In this document: positions 1 through 11,300 of the stretch, in pieces
Numbering within the stretch: the stretch's first letter is position 1
Layout of the letters: every line of letters starts with the position of its first letter
Assembly (NCBI RefSeq): GCF_001649575.2
Contig: NC_051431.1
Span: 16,774,173-16,838,172 of the forward strand
DNA length: 64,000 nucleotides
Direction of reading: 5' to 3'
DNA from: Kryptolebias marmoratus
Lineage: Eukaryota; Chordata; Actinopteri; Cyprinodontiformes; Rivulidae
Translations under genes and position numbers: made by a program
The notes under the pieces: model-generated
The model's input: only the letters and a program-made list of their open reading frames with translations
Told to the model about the DNA's origin: nothing
Databases searched by the model: none

Positions 1-835
1 GACATGCGGAAATCTTTACTACTTATTATTTATGAAACTGTTGTTTGTACAACTTGCAAGGCCACCTGATTTTTATAACCACATCAAACACAACATATTT
101 TGACACCATTAGATAGATCTTTTAAACACAAATCCAACACAATTTGAATTTTTAAAATCGGTCTACTGGTTACCAATCTATTGTCAAAAATCGATCATCA
201 GAATGGGTCTAAATGAATACAGTTTTTAAACAGGCAGCAATAGAAAGTCGTGTGTTTAACTTCCTGAAACATCCGTTCTCCCATCGGGCTGAAGATGAGG
301 AATTGCTCTGATTGGCTGCAAATTTTCAGATTATTCCTTCATGGATGACACATGAGCAAAGCAGCTCTTTGCCGATGTCTAACATAAAATGTTTTATTTC
401 ATCTGAGGTGAGAAATGAATTAATGAATTAGCTCGATCACTGCCTGACCCAGTTAGCTATAGCGCTGCCGTGCGTCGTTTCTGTAACAGATTAAAAACAT
501 ATAGAGGATGAACGGGTTGTGAGTGGACAGGTGGCCTTGAGAATGCAGCTCAGAGTCCAAACTATTTAAACATCGCTCAGTTATTGTCTTTCTCTTTTAA
601 ACTATAGTGTATAGTCATAGAAGCCAGTGAATGTGGATGAAAACGCAGCTGCCATCTTGAAATACCTGCTTCAAGCAGAGGAGTTCCAGTATCTTGATGT
701 CTCGTTTAAGAGCGATGGTAGGCTATGGACCAAACCAGGTGTCCTCCACAGTAATGAGGGATTTGGTAAAGGAGCTGAGCCAATAAGGGAAACACTTGGT
801 TTATTTCTCCACTGACATTCTAACTCTCACCCCCA

Positions 836-1236
836 AGGGTCTGAGATATGGATCATGACTGAAAAAACAAGATCTCCAGTACAAGCAGTTGAAATGAGTG
901 CCCCCTGTTGGGTGGCCAGGCTCAGCCTTAGAGATAAGATGAAGGCCTTCGTCATCCGGGGGGCATCACAGAGGAGTCCTCAGCTGACCCACTATAAATA
1001 AAGGAGTCCACTGAGGTGATTCAGGCATCTAGATGTCTCCTGGATGCCTCCCCCTTGAAGGTTTTCTGAGCACGTTACCCTCAGAGGAGACCCTGGGTCA
1101 GATCCAGAACTTGCTGGAGGGATTATGTATCCTCTCTGGCCTGGGAAGGTCTCAGGATCCCCCAGGAAAAGCTGGACCTTATCTCCATGACTCAACCTCA
1201 GGCGAGTGGAAGAAAATGAATAGATAGATGGCTGGA
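836..1236 (+). mobile_element. Decayed 3' end of a teleost LINE (RTE/Rex3-like)
   Basis: Resembles a very common fish element: gatcatgactgaaa, gagatgaggtg-like pol end, gatgcctcctggatgcctcc-like core, ggagggattatgtatcctct and ggcctgggaaggtct, ending in gtggaagaaaatgaatagat and a short GATG-type tail. Frame-broken by indels. The family name is tentative, from memory of the tail type. Confidence 0.65.
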
Positions 1237-2052
1237 TCATTTAAGAAAAATTCTGATTAGTTTGGGGAGCTTTCTAACAATAATATTTAAAAACAAATGT
1301 CTTAACTCAGATGGTGTACAGTACCAGTCAAAAGTGTGGGCTCACCTATCTCTAAATCTCTGTATCTGTAGTCGCCTATTGAATCCTGTATTGGATTACC
1401 TAAACTGAGGTCAATACTAAAAACATTTAGCTGTTTTAAGTACGTCTTGCAGAAGCACTGGAATAAATAATCCTGTCAGTAGTAGCCTTATGAAAACCCG
1501 AAATGGTTTAAAAACAAAAATGAAGAAAAACTTCCGAGAGAAATGTGAAAATGAAACAAGACAGTGGTTACTGTGGCTGGTGAAAAGCCACACTGAAACA
1601 CTCAGACTACCAGCCATATTGTGACTAACGCCCTGACTCTTCTTCTTGTATGATTGTTTTTTTTAAATTATTTTTACGTTGTGACACAGTTACACAAAAA
1701 CAAGTAAAGACAGGAAAAGGGTCAAGAATTTAGTCTAATATTAGAGTCAAAGATTAAAAAAGAAAATCAGGTAATGACGACAAAGTATTTAGAGCCTGTT
1801 TTACATTTTCTTGCATTGTCTTCTAAATTGCTATATTGTAAAAGTCTAATACAAATGGAGGAAGCACTTCAGTGCTAAGGACACTGAAAGAGAGAAACAA
1901 ATACAAAACTAAGCTTCAGATATCGGTGTTTACGAGTGAAATTAAAAGAGGATACGAGAGGTGAAACACAATTTCAGACACAGTCCAGGCTCTCTCTTTG
2001 CACACACCAACTTGCACAGAAAGTATCATTAGGTGAGCATTTGTTTTTAGAC

Positions 2053-2080
<28 letters not shown>
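2053..2080. repeat. (TG)14 microsatellite
   Basis: Fourteen perfect TG units followed by cgtgtgcg. Confidence 0.95.
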
Positions 2081-2084
<4 letters not shown>

Positions 2085-2085
<1 letters not shown>

Positions 2086-2330
2086 GCGCCGACCCGGACC
2101 GTGGGCCCCCACCACGAATCCTTCCTCCTCCTCAGTCTTGTCTTCTCGCCTAGGCAACAGAATGCTCCATTGTGAAAGCGGCACAGAGACGCCGTTATTG
2201 GCAGCTTTCTGAGTGGGAGGGGGGAGGCTAACATAGGTGGGAGAGAGTTGAAGGACGCAAAAATAAAATGGTTAAAACGAAAACGAAGCACGGGGGGAGT
2301 CAGCTGTCGAAACGCAGCTGAGGTGCCTTT
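2085..2330. promoter_or_regulatory. Candidate promoter or enhancer with RFX- and SOX-like sites
   Basis: A GC-richer island in AT-rich DNA with cgcctaggcaacag (near-consensus RFX half site, about 2147-2160), ccattgtg (SOX-like), ccgttattggc and CpGs. No transcript evidence. It could drive a non-coding first exon of ARAP1 or a minus-strand neighbour. Confidence 0.25.
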
Positions 2331-2594
2331 AACAGTTTTAACAGCATTAGCAGCAGTTGTTTTGCTGGGTGTGTTGTTGTGAAAGTTGTTGATTTAAATC
2401 GTTTTAGATTCATATTGACTTTTTTGTCACATTTCCTGGTTAGTCCTGCTGCTCACTTTTACACCAGGTGCATCTTTACACCAAGTGGGGTTTAACTGAT
2501 TGAACTACAAATAGAAAAAGCAGATAGCTTCTGTAAAATTTAACTTTAAAGGTGCTGGACCGATAAGCAACCTAATCTAAGAAAATGCATGTTA

Positions 2595-2690
2595 GGCTGC
2601 CTTCAGGCCCAGGCCTCCCTTGAAAAATGAGATCTGTGATCTCAGTGGGACTTGCCTGGTTAAATAAAGGTTAATAAATAAATAAATAAT
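2595..2690 (+). mobile_element. LINE 3' tail (L2-type) ending in (AATA)n
   Basis: ggcccaggcctcccttgaaa, gatctcagtggga and ggttaaataaaggtt followed by AATA repeats is the common fish L2-type 3' terminus. Only the tail is present. Confidence 0.6.
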
Positions 2691-2785
2691 CATTTGCACA
2701 CCCGGGCTTTAGCTTGGTTTTGTTCAGAGTTAGCATGGCTGACAACATCATGGGCGAAAATCTGAGATGAAGAATTTGTGAAGTC

Positions 2786-2813
2786 TTTTTTTTTTTTTTT
2801 TTTTTTTTTTTTT
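2786..2813. repeat. Poly-T run (28 bases)
   Basis: Uninterrupted T tract; possibly the poly-A tail of a minus-strand retroelement, but no body is recognised beside it. Confidence 0.9.
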
Positions 2814-5099
2814 CATATGAAAGAATGGAGCTGGAAGAATACCAGGAGAACTCATCAGTTTTAGTCCATATTTGACGGTTAAGTTTAATTTTTCAGGCTC
2901 CATAATCACAAATTAATGCTGCACAAAGTTGCTTAAATGCACTGGATTTTTAGCCCAAGTTGGGGTTCTGATCTGGTGTAGATGAACGTTGTATAGAGTT
3001 CTACTATTTTTTTGTATCGATTTCCATTTGAAAGGGTTGGGTGTGCCTTTTATTGCTTCACATCTTTTGCTACAGACACCTCTTAAAAAAAAATCTTGAC
3101 CAGCTACGAACATTTACCAAGAACCAAAACGGCGTAGCCATTTCAGATGTGTTTGTTCTTTTTCTCACCCTTAAAAGAAGCTCAGCACTTCTTTATGCGG
3201 TTCATTACAACACCCACACAACACCGAAAGCACAAGGCTGATGAAAGGGCTTTAAAGCGCCGAGATAAAAAACTTATGCCTGGTCCAAAATGCTGAGATC
3301 TGCTTCTAAACTCTCCCTGTGTGCTGAAATGGAGTTTCTAGGCTCTCTCTGTGTGTTTTTAGTTCATGAGTAACACCCCAGGAGTTGCTAATCGGGACTA
3401 TAATTTATCGCATGAACTGCCTGTGACTTCCTCAATTCAAAAATAGGAACTGTGTTTGATCAGTGAGAAGAGAGCTACATCGACACTGTCCCAGTACCCT
3501 GTGGCCTTCTCAGAGGAAACATTTGACAGGAAATGCAGTGAAGCCATTTCAACATGCTCACACTCGGCCAAGTAGGGTATTTTTGACTGGATTGTGTGTT
3601 TTTGTTTTTTTTTTTGTCCTCACTCAGACTCGATGGACATCACTTCCAGTTATCACGCTGTTTTTGTTTGCTTTTTTAGGCACTCGGGAAGCTAATGTGT
3701 CAGGATAAAACTGATTCTATTCATATTGTGTTTATATAAAGCATCAGATTATGTTTGCAGTTGGTGGTAATACTTTTAAAGGAAAATTGTGTAAAAAAAT
3801 CTTAAGCTACCCCTGATTTCTCTGTAGAGCCTGTGCCGTGATGTAAAGACATTCCATTATGGCTAAGTGCATTTAGCACAGCGTTAGGACTCATTGTTGG
3901 TTGTGTTGATGTTCAGAACCCCCCTGGGACATCGATTGACTTGAGGGTGGGCAGCCAGGTTCTGAGGACTGAGCGAGAAACCTTGTTAAAACTTATACTT
4001 CCTGTAGTTACTTCAGTTTTATCATCTTTCTGACACAGACCATGGTTGAACCTGACTTAGCCAATCTGACGACCACTAAATTATTCCATTGGTATTAGCA
4101 ACAAATCTGTATTTTAGTTTTCTCTTTGCTGCTATTCATTTGGACCTTTGTTTTGGGTTGTATTTTTGTTTATTTTATTACTCAATTTATTTTTGAAACC
4201 ACAAAATGGAAGGTTTGGTTTGTCCCCAAAACAACAGTTTTGATGTTTTTTTTTGTTTGTTTTTTTTAAGGGAAATTCTTTCCAATTTTGCTGGTAATCA
4301 CACATCACGATAACCTGATAAAGTAGGCTTGCCGTACAACTTGCTGTAAATGTGATTACTTGACTTAAACGTCATAAATAAAGTAAACTCAGGGGAAGCA
4401 GAATACAAACAAATAAGGAGTGACTTCAAACTTTTGCACATTATATTCAATACATATGTTATACTAATTGGAATAACCGGGCTCGTGAAAAGGAATAAAC
4501 GATAAATAAATAATCCTCTAATTGAATATTATTGCGTATTTAAGCCTTTGATCCATTTTTAAATCTTGCCCAAAAGCAAACATGTCCTAATATGTTTAAC
4601 CTGCACTTTTTACAGTAAACTGAATTTGAAGCAGAGGTGAAAATGTTTTTTTTTTCTTAAATAATTACAATCTGTATCAGCATTTATAAAGGGGTTTCAA
4701 AATGTCTGTTTGTGCAGTCACTCTTTTTAGGTGCAAGGATTTGTGCATATAAATTTAGATTAAATATAAATTGAATTTACACATATTCACATGTCTTGTT
4801 TTTAGTCAGTGTAATGTATTTTCCCCTAACGTGTGCTGAAGAGAAGCAGAGTTTGTGGCTTTTTGTAGGAAACCAGCAGTTTCCTTTGAGGTCACATGTA
4901 TGTGGGAGATAGATGAAGTGCAGTCAGCGCTGTAGAAATTTGAATAAAAAATAAATTAATTAAAACTGTGTCAATGCACATCCTGTATGTTGTTGTGATA
5001 GAGTGAGTTGAAGTCATTAATGCGTTTATTCAGAGTGGACTGTGTTTACGGAGAGAGTTGGCTCTCCTTTTTTGTTTGTTAAGTCCTTTTAATGTGAGT

Positions 5100-5330
5100 G
5101 CTCGGCATCTGAAAACTTGCCGGACGCGCCGTCGCGACGCACATCATTAGTGCGCCAAAGAGTTGGTGCGTGAGAAGACCTGAATTCCAGCCTGGATAAT
5201 GAGAGGGTGCTCATGGGACGGGATGGGAAGGCCTTGTTGCTGCTAAGAATCCACCAAGTGTGAATTGGAGAGGTGTGAGGAGAAGTTGGTGAGTTAGTGA
5301 GAACATCATTTGTATGCCAGTGCTCGTGTC
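5100..5330. promoter_or_regulatory. CpG-richer patch upstream of ARAP1
   Basis: Contains gccggacgcgccgtcgcgac, unusually CpG-dense for this region, followed by GA/TG-rich DNA. It could be the promoter of the SAM-containing transcript 2 kb upstream of its coding exon. No TATA box or confident donor found. Confidence 0.2.
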
Positions 5331-6242
5331 GTTGACGCTTCCTCTCACAGTGGTTTGTTGTGGGGATGCCAAAGTGCTCGGTGTGTGTTGTTGTCCCTAA
5401 AGCTGTGCTCCTTAAGATGAGAAATTACAAACGCACTACAGTATACGAAACACGGCGGCCGCATAAGGTTGAACAGAAGACAGCGGGCAGAGCAGAATAT
5501 TGGAAAGGAATAAAGATGTCATTGTGCGTTCTTGACACTTCAATTTAAAGAAGTTCCTATAAGAATTTCAGCCTTTCTCATTGCTTTATTGCGGCTTCCT
5601 CTTTTACCAAAGCGGGACTCTTACGCTCGACCAGTTTATCACTTACAGCTTTGACACGGTTTATTTGCACTGCATAAAAAAGACACTATCGTGAGTTTTT
5701 ACAATGGCTCTTCTGAGTACGGATCATAATGATCTGTTGTTCCAGAGCCAAATTTATTGCTGCACGTTTGCAACATGACACGTTTCCCAACGCAGGATCT
5801 TAGGAAACTTGGTGGAATGTGAGAATTTTCTCTGTTTGGTTTGAAATCCAACTAGCATTTTAAACCTAATACAGATACCAAGAGATTTACTCATTGCTCA
5901 GCAAGTTTCGCTCTTTCATGAAACAATATAAAAATAAACTTGGGGTATACTTTTGCAGACCTGTGTCTAATAAATCAAATGCTTATTCTGCTATTAATTT
6001 GCATTTAAGTAACCCTAATCATTCCTTAATTCAGTAATTGTTTATTTGTGTAGAGACAAGTGATGCATGTCCTCAGATGGGCCCTTAGTAACATGGAGGA
6101 CATACAAACTGTTTAAAATACAATACAGAACAAAACTTTACTCTAATTAAGCTTAGGTATAAAAACCCAACAACCTAACCGTCACACAAAACAAAAAAAA
6201 AAGAAAGACGGTAATTATTTCTGACAGAACCAGTACTCCTTA

Positions 6243-6410
6243 GGGGCTGTGGTATCTCAGTGATCAGGGCCGCCGTCTTGTAATCCCGAGGCTGCAGGTT
6301 TGAGCCCAGGTCGTCTCAGGAAGGACATCCGGTGTCGAACAATTGGCAAACCTTTCACGGGAGTTCGCTTCCTGTAGAAGGGATCAGCTGAAAGTAAAAC
6401 AACGACAAAA
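6243..6410 (+). mobile_element. tRNA-derived SINE
   Basis: Head ggggctgtggtatctcagtg resembles a tRNA 5' half with an A box. A B box ggtttgagccc lies at 6297-6307. The body caggaaggacatccggtgtc is the conserved central part seen in many fish SINEs. The tail decays near 6410. Confidence 0.7.
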
Positions 6411-6889
6411 CTAGTCTTCCTTGAGAAACTGCTCCGGTTTTCAAGCAGAAACGATGTCAGTCAGAAATAAATTTCAAGAATGCAGGTGGGGAATTTCACA
6501 CGGTAATCCCTTCCTCCAGAAAAACCTTACAGTTCCCGTAATCCATGGGTTCGCAGCAAGAAATGGCGAGAAGACTAATTAACCGAATGTATGCAAGTTT
6601 GCTTTTGCAACTCTGCTTACCGTCTTAACATGCTGTTCAAATCCTAAATGAGAATTCAGAACAACACAAAGTTATTTACCTATGACACGTCTTTGATATG
6701 CTGGTCTTGAAATTTAAATCATTGCCATCACTTCAGGATTGGGCTCTTAACAAAAAGCAACCTGACAGTTTTTTTTTTAAACATTCAACAGAAGGCCTGA
6801 CTTTTCAAACCCTAGACACATATGACGTTGTGTTTGGTCACATATCTATATATAACTATCATCAGCCTACATTTGAAAACCAGGACATA

Positions 6890-7010
6890 AATTAGGTAAA
6901 TGATGTATTTAAAGACTAAAAAGAAGAGGACCAAGAACTGAGCCTTGTGGTTGCAAGATATGGTTTAAATCACTGTAACCAAATGTAATATTTTTTAGAA
7001 TAACAAATCC
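6890..7010 (+). repeat. Fragment of a fish interspersed repeat
   Basis: agaggaccaagaactgagcc then ttgtggtt resembles a segment common in teleost intergenic repeats (remembered, not searched). A related fragment type occurs at 30845-31010. Confidence 0.35.
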
Positions 7011-7303
7011 AAACTCTTGTTTAGGTCTAAAAGTGTTGGCTTGACCTGTTCAATAAGCAGTTATGTAGCAGTATGCTATTATTGGAGACTAAACCCTATT
7101 CTGTGAGATTAGGAAAAGGAAAAAAAGTTAAGCATACATTCTTTTTTATTATCATTATTGTTATTATTATTACAATTGCCAACTATGAAAAGACCCTAAT
7201 TACTTTCTCGATGAATGAATATAATGCATTTTCTCATCCACAGGTTGGTGAGCCATGATTTGAGAGGCACTAAAGTCTGCGTTTTCCCTGTAGAAGTGGA
7301 CTC

Positions 7304-7315
7304 ATGGCATGTTGA
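7304..7315 (+). promoter_or_regulatory. Minimal upstream ORF (Met-Ala-Cys-stop) overlapping the first ARAP1 ATG
   Basis: ATGGCATGTTGA gives a three-codon ORF whose stop lies downstream of the ATG at 7309 in another frame. Initiation at 7304 would therefore bypass 7309 and could allow reinitiation at 7351. This supports 7351 as a real start but does not prove it. Confidence 0.4.
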
Positions 7316-8342
7316 CTCTCACACATGCTTCAGACGTGTCCAAATCGATCATGTCTCAGTCCAAACCCGATCCTAAGATGCTGGACTGGTTGTACAAGCT
7401 TCGGTTAGAGCGTTACATGGAGGCATTTCAGAGTGCCGGGATGGCGACGCTGCAGGAGTGTCTGAACCTCACCCCGGATCAGCTGGACCAGATGGGCATC
7501 ACCCTGCCAGGCCACCAGAGGCGCATCCTGACCAGCCTGAACAATATGCACAATAATCACGACGCACAGATGGATCACAGTGAAGTCGTTTCTGTCTCCC
7601 TGGGAGGAGAAAATGTGGATGGAAACGACAGAGATTGTGAGAGGAGGAGACCTATTCCTAGGGAGAGAGGTAAACCAGTCCCGAAGCAAAGAGACAAGTT
7701 CAAAATGTTGGAGAGCAGCGACGAAGAAAGAGATATGAAGCCTGTTCCAGGAAAAAGAAGCTCAGTCCCTGCTGAAAAAAGAGAGGATGCGGAGGACGTA
7801 GGAATGGATGCAAGAAAGGAAAAGCCCGTTCCGAAACAGAGGACTAAGTTTCGCACAAGTTCTCCAGTCGACCACCACTCCAGCTCCCTCGTGCCTCCGA
7901 CGCCTGACACCTCCCTACCCCCTGTGCCTCCACGCATTAACAACGGCCCTCCACAGCGCTTCACCTCTTCCCAGAGCCCCCCACCACCTACGCCACGCCC
8001 GAGTTCCTCGAGAGCGGAGCAACTTGATGTCCTACCCCCACCTGTGCCGTGCAGATCTTTGCCCCCAGTTTCCAGCTCTGCCAGCACCCCGATTCCTACT
8101 GAAGCGCCGATCCCCAATCTGAACGTCCAGTCTACTGAAAGTAGGCCTCAGACATTAGCCATTCAACCGCCTACCCTCATTTTAAGCAGTGTTGAAGTTA
8201 GAAAGACCTCACCTCTCACCCCTGGCCCGCCTGCCTCCGGAGACCAAAATATTCCACCTCTTCCTCCAAAAGTGTTAGCAGGACCTAAGGGCCCACCACC
8301 AGTACCACTGCGGGTTCCTCCACTGTCTCCCAGGACTCAAAG
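7309..8342 (+). CDS. arap1: ARAP1 coding exon 1: SAM domain and proline-rich linker
   Basis: Residues 1-344 plus two bases. Residues 24-84 form a SAM domain (MLDWLYKLRLERYMEAF near the start, GITLPGHQRRIL at the end). Then comes a charged linker with four PxPxxR motifs (PIPRER 7651, PVPKQR 7675, PVPGKR 7741, PVPKQR 7825), then a proline-rich SH3-ligand tail. Start choice is open: ATG 7309 has G at -3 but T at +4; ATG 7351 (MSQSKP) has A at -3 and removes 14 residues. Two acceptors precede it: cag ending 7243 and tag ending 7293, so a non-coding 5' exon is likely upstream. Donor AAG|GTGAGG at 8343. Confidence 0.94.
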
Positions 8343-11300
8343 GTGAGGATTAATGCAGAACTCTCAATTTACAAAGTTTTATTTACAGCTACATTTGGGT
8401 CATTGGCAATAAGTTGGGAACATTCAAGCTTCAGTTTTATGAAAAACCAAGATGCTAAATGCTATCTGTTCGAAGGAAAATGTACAAATATAAGAAATAC
8501 CGTACCTTAGTATGAACTAGCTGTGTTTGAGACATTAACTTTTCAGCTCACAGAGTCACAGAATAAACCAGTTTAAAGTGAGACTGCAGAGTACCAGATG
8601 ATGGACCTGAGGGCAGTGTAGAGGTCTGGATAACTGATTTCTGGATTCAGACCCTAAAGCCACATTGTAGAGAATAATTAGTTACTTGAATTTGACTTAG
8701 ACACTCATCGAGAAGTTGACCTTACTTGCAATTTACTCATTGTCCTTTCTTTTACAGTGCATATGTTACAAACACGTTGCTACAACTGCTTGTAGTTCAG
8801 AACCAACATTTCTAATAAAGATTTTTTAAAATGTTAAAGGTATTTAGTGCAAAGTCATAAAGTCCGGACAAAAACTTTCATATTGTAAGAAACAAAATCC
8901 GCACAATATTTTTCTCAGATTGATGATTAATGTGTCCTTTTATCATTGAAAATTTGTGACCGGATGCCAACTACCACAAGTCTTTATTTACCTACAGAAA
9001 GAGCCAAAATGACCTGAGGGAAAATAGGTGAGATGTTAAACTTATTACCATATTTGTTTCCCTACAAAGGCCACGGACAGCTTAACTAGATAATCATGCA
9101 ACTCAAACTTTCACGTGGTTTTTCTGCAGATTTAGCTGAGTGCTGTGTTTACATTCAGTGTGGACCTGCATTTCAGAATTGCAATCAATATATCTGGAAA
9201 ATGACAGCGTAAGCTCTTTCAAGCTGCACCAGGATAACCTTTTTTAATTGATTTCATAGTTTGCAATGAGTACCTTTAGGCTGAATTTACACTTGGTCCT
9301 GATTTGTGGAAACTGTATATTTTAAATTTTTTTCTTGGCACATACTACACCTTTTTGTTAAAATGTATAATTTGAAAGAAAAATATAAAAATAAAATTTC
9401 AAATATGCATGAATAAATAATAAAGAAGAAAATAAATGATGGGAAATGGTAGATAGTTTGGATAAAATGATCTAAGACCGAAGTTTTTATTGGTCTGCGC
9501 TGCCATCTGGTGGCTGAATTGGAAAGGTGCATTTTTTTTTTCTTGGTCAATTTCAGTATTAGCTGAGACATTTAAAATGATACTGGACAATTTTAAATAC
9601 TTCCTGAAAGTATATTTGGACACGTCCTTTTACAGTGCCTATATAAATATTAAATCCCCCCCACCCCTTGGATATTTTTATAATTTTATTCTTGTCGTAA
9701 ATCAATTGGCCTTCTTAACAAAAACAATGTCAGTGTTGTCACAGTTAAATCAGATTTCTACAGAGTAATACCAATTAAACAAACATATGTAAAATAAATG
9801 ACTGCATAAATATTTACTAGTTTCCTAGTTCAACTTGGAGAAAAGATGACGTCAAAGGTTAAAGTTTTTAATAGACTGAACCCATTTGGCTTGTTTGGAA
9901 GAGTTGCAGGAGAAAGTCTCTTCTTTCTCAAAAGAACATGGCAGCACGGCTTAGGTTTGCATTCGAATGAACCACAAAACGTGGACCAAAGTAGAGATGT
10001 TTGACCATAATGCACAGCGCCATGTTTGATCCAAACCAAACACTGCATATCAGTATACACGCCTCATACCAAGATGTCAAGCACGGTGGTGGAGGGCTGT
10101 TGGTTTGGGCTTGTTTTGCGTCCACAGGACCCGAGCGCCTCGCTGTCACTGAGTCAGCCATGAACTCCTCCGTAGAGCAGAGTTGTCTAAAGTCAAATGT
10201 GAGGACTTCTGTCTGACAGCTGAAGTTTGGACCAAACTGAGTCGTGATGCAGCGAACCCAGCAGCTAATCGACAACAGAACAGCTTTTCTGTTTAGGCTT
10301 CATTTTTTTGTTTAATAAGGACACGGTGGAATCTGTAATGTTTTGTTTTACAGAACCTCGTACAGACCGGATCATGTTTGTGTCCTAATATGTAAAGCCC
10401 TAGGATTAAAAGAGGGTGTGTGCTTTTCTTTTTTTTTTGGTTACAGATTCAAGAATCCACTTTCTTACTTCATTTATTCTTTCTTTTTATTATTTTGAAC
10501 ACGGTTTGCGTAAGGTTAGAAAATTTCCACGTTTTCTGCTTTGTCACCTCACCAGTAGGGAGAACCCTGACCCTAACCCCAGCCTGTGAGTACAGCTCAT
10601 GTTCTCTGCCTTTAACAGGGAAACCAGCTTTAGACAACATGAGGAAGTCACAATGCAGAACAACATACAGACGTAAAAACCCTCTCCCCTTCAGGAGTTA
10701 GCCTCTGTGGCTCACAACGACAGAAAGAGAGAGTGAGAAATTTAGATTAACAAGAGTAAAAAGGTTTGTCAACAGGAACCACCCTCCAGCTTCACCCTAG
10801 CCTTCGTCAGTACACACTTGCAGGCTCTCTTGCAACTGTTCTTGCTTCCTTGTCGGTGCGTCTTTTTGCCTCCTCCCATTTTTGTCTATCGGCTTGTTTC
10901 CTCCTGTCGTTTGAAGCGTGACTGTTTAAGTTTGTATGATCATGGAAGAGGACTCCTTAGCACATCCTTGCAGGTAATATTTGCGCAGATGATGTTTCTC
11001 GGCACCCTTTTTGTTATTTTCGACTGCACTTATTTTAAGCAGTCACCTCCTTCCTGTCTCCCCCTTGTCACGTTGCTCTGTGCTTTTGTTCAACACAAGG
11101 AAATCTTTATTTCTTATGTTGCTGCTGCTACAGTAACTTTTTTGCAAAAAAAAAGAAAAATATTTGCTTTCTTGGTGCTTTCCGTTAAGTTGCCTTGAGT
11201 GACTTTTACCTGAGCTGGAGTATGTAGATTTAAAGTTCACCTCGATGTTGTTATTGGATAGATATGTTCTGTCTGGTACTGAAACGTTTGCTTGTTAAGG

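Larger units (their letters stand above)
1..7243. other. Upstream non-coding region of ARAP1
   Basis: No gene recognised. Holds a LINE remnant (836-1236), a TG repeat (2053-2080), a GC-richer block (2085-2330), an L2-type tail (2595-2690), a poly-T run (2786-2813), a CpG-richer patch (5100-5330), a SINE (6243-6410) and a repeat fragment near 6890-7010. A 5' non-coding ARAP1 exon is expected here, because splice acceptors lie just before the first coding exon, but I cannot place it. Confidence 0.5.

Noticed and set aside
1974..2291. 105-codon minus-strand ORF
   Set aside because: Passes through the TG microsatellite (His-Thr run) and has no recognisable domain.
6243..6310. A functional tRNA gene
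   Set aside because: A and B box-like sequences are present, but the cloverleaf is imperfect and the downstream body is that of a SINE.
7575..8117. 180-codon minus-strand ORF over the SAM/linker exon
   Set aside because: Shadow of the ARAP1 exon 1 reading frame in GC-rich proline codons.
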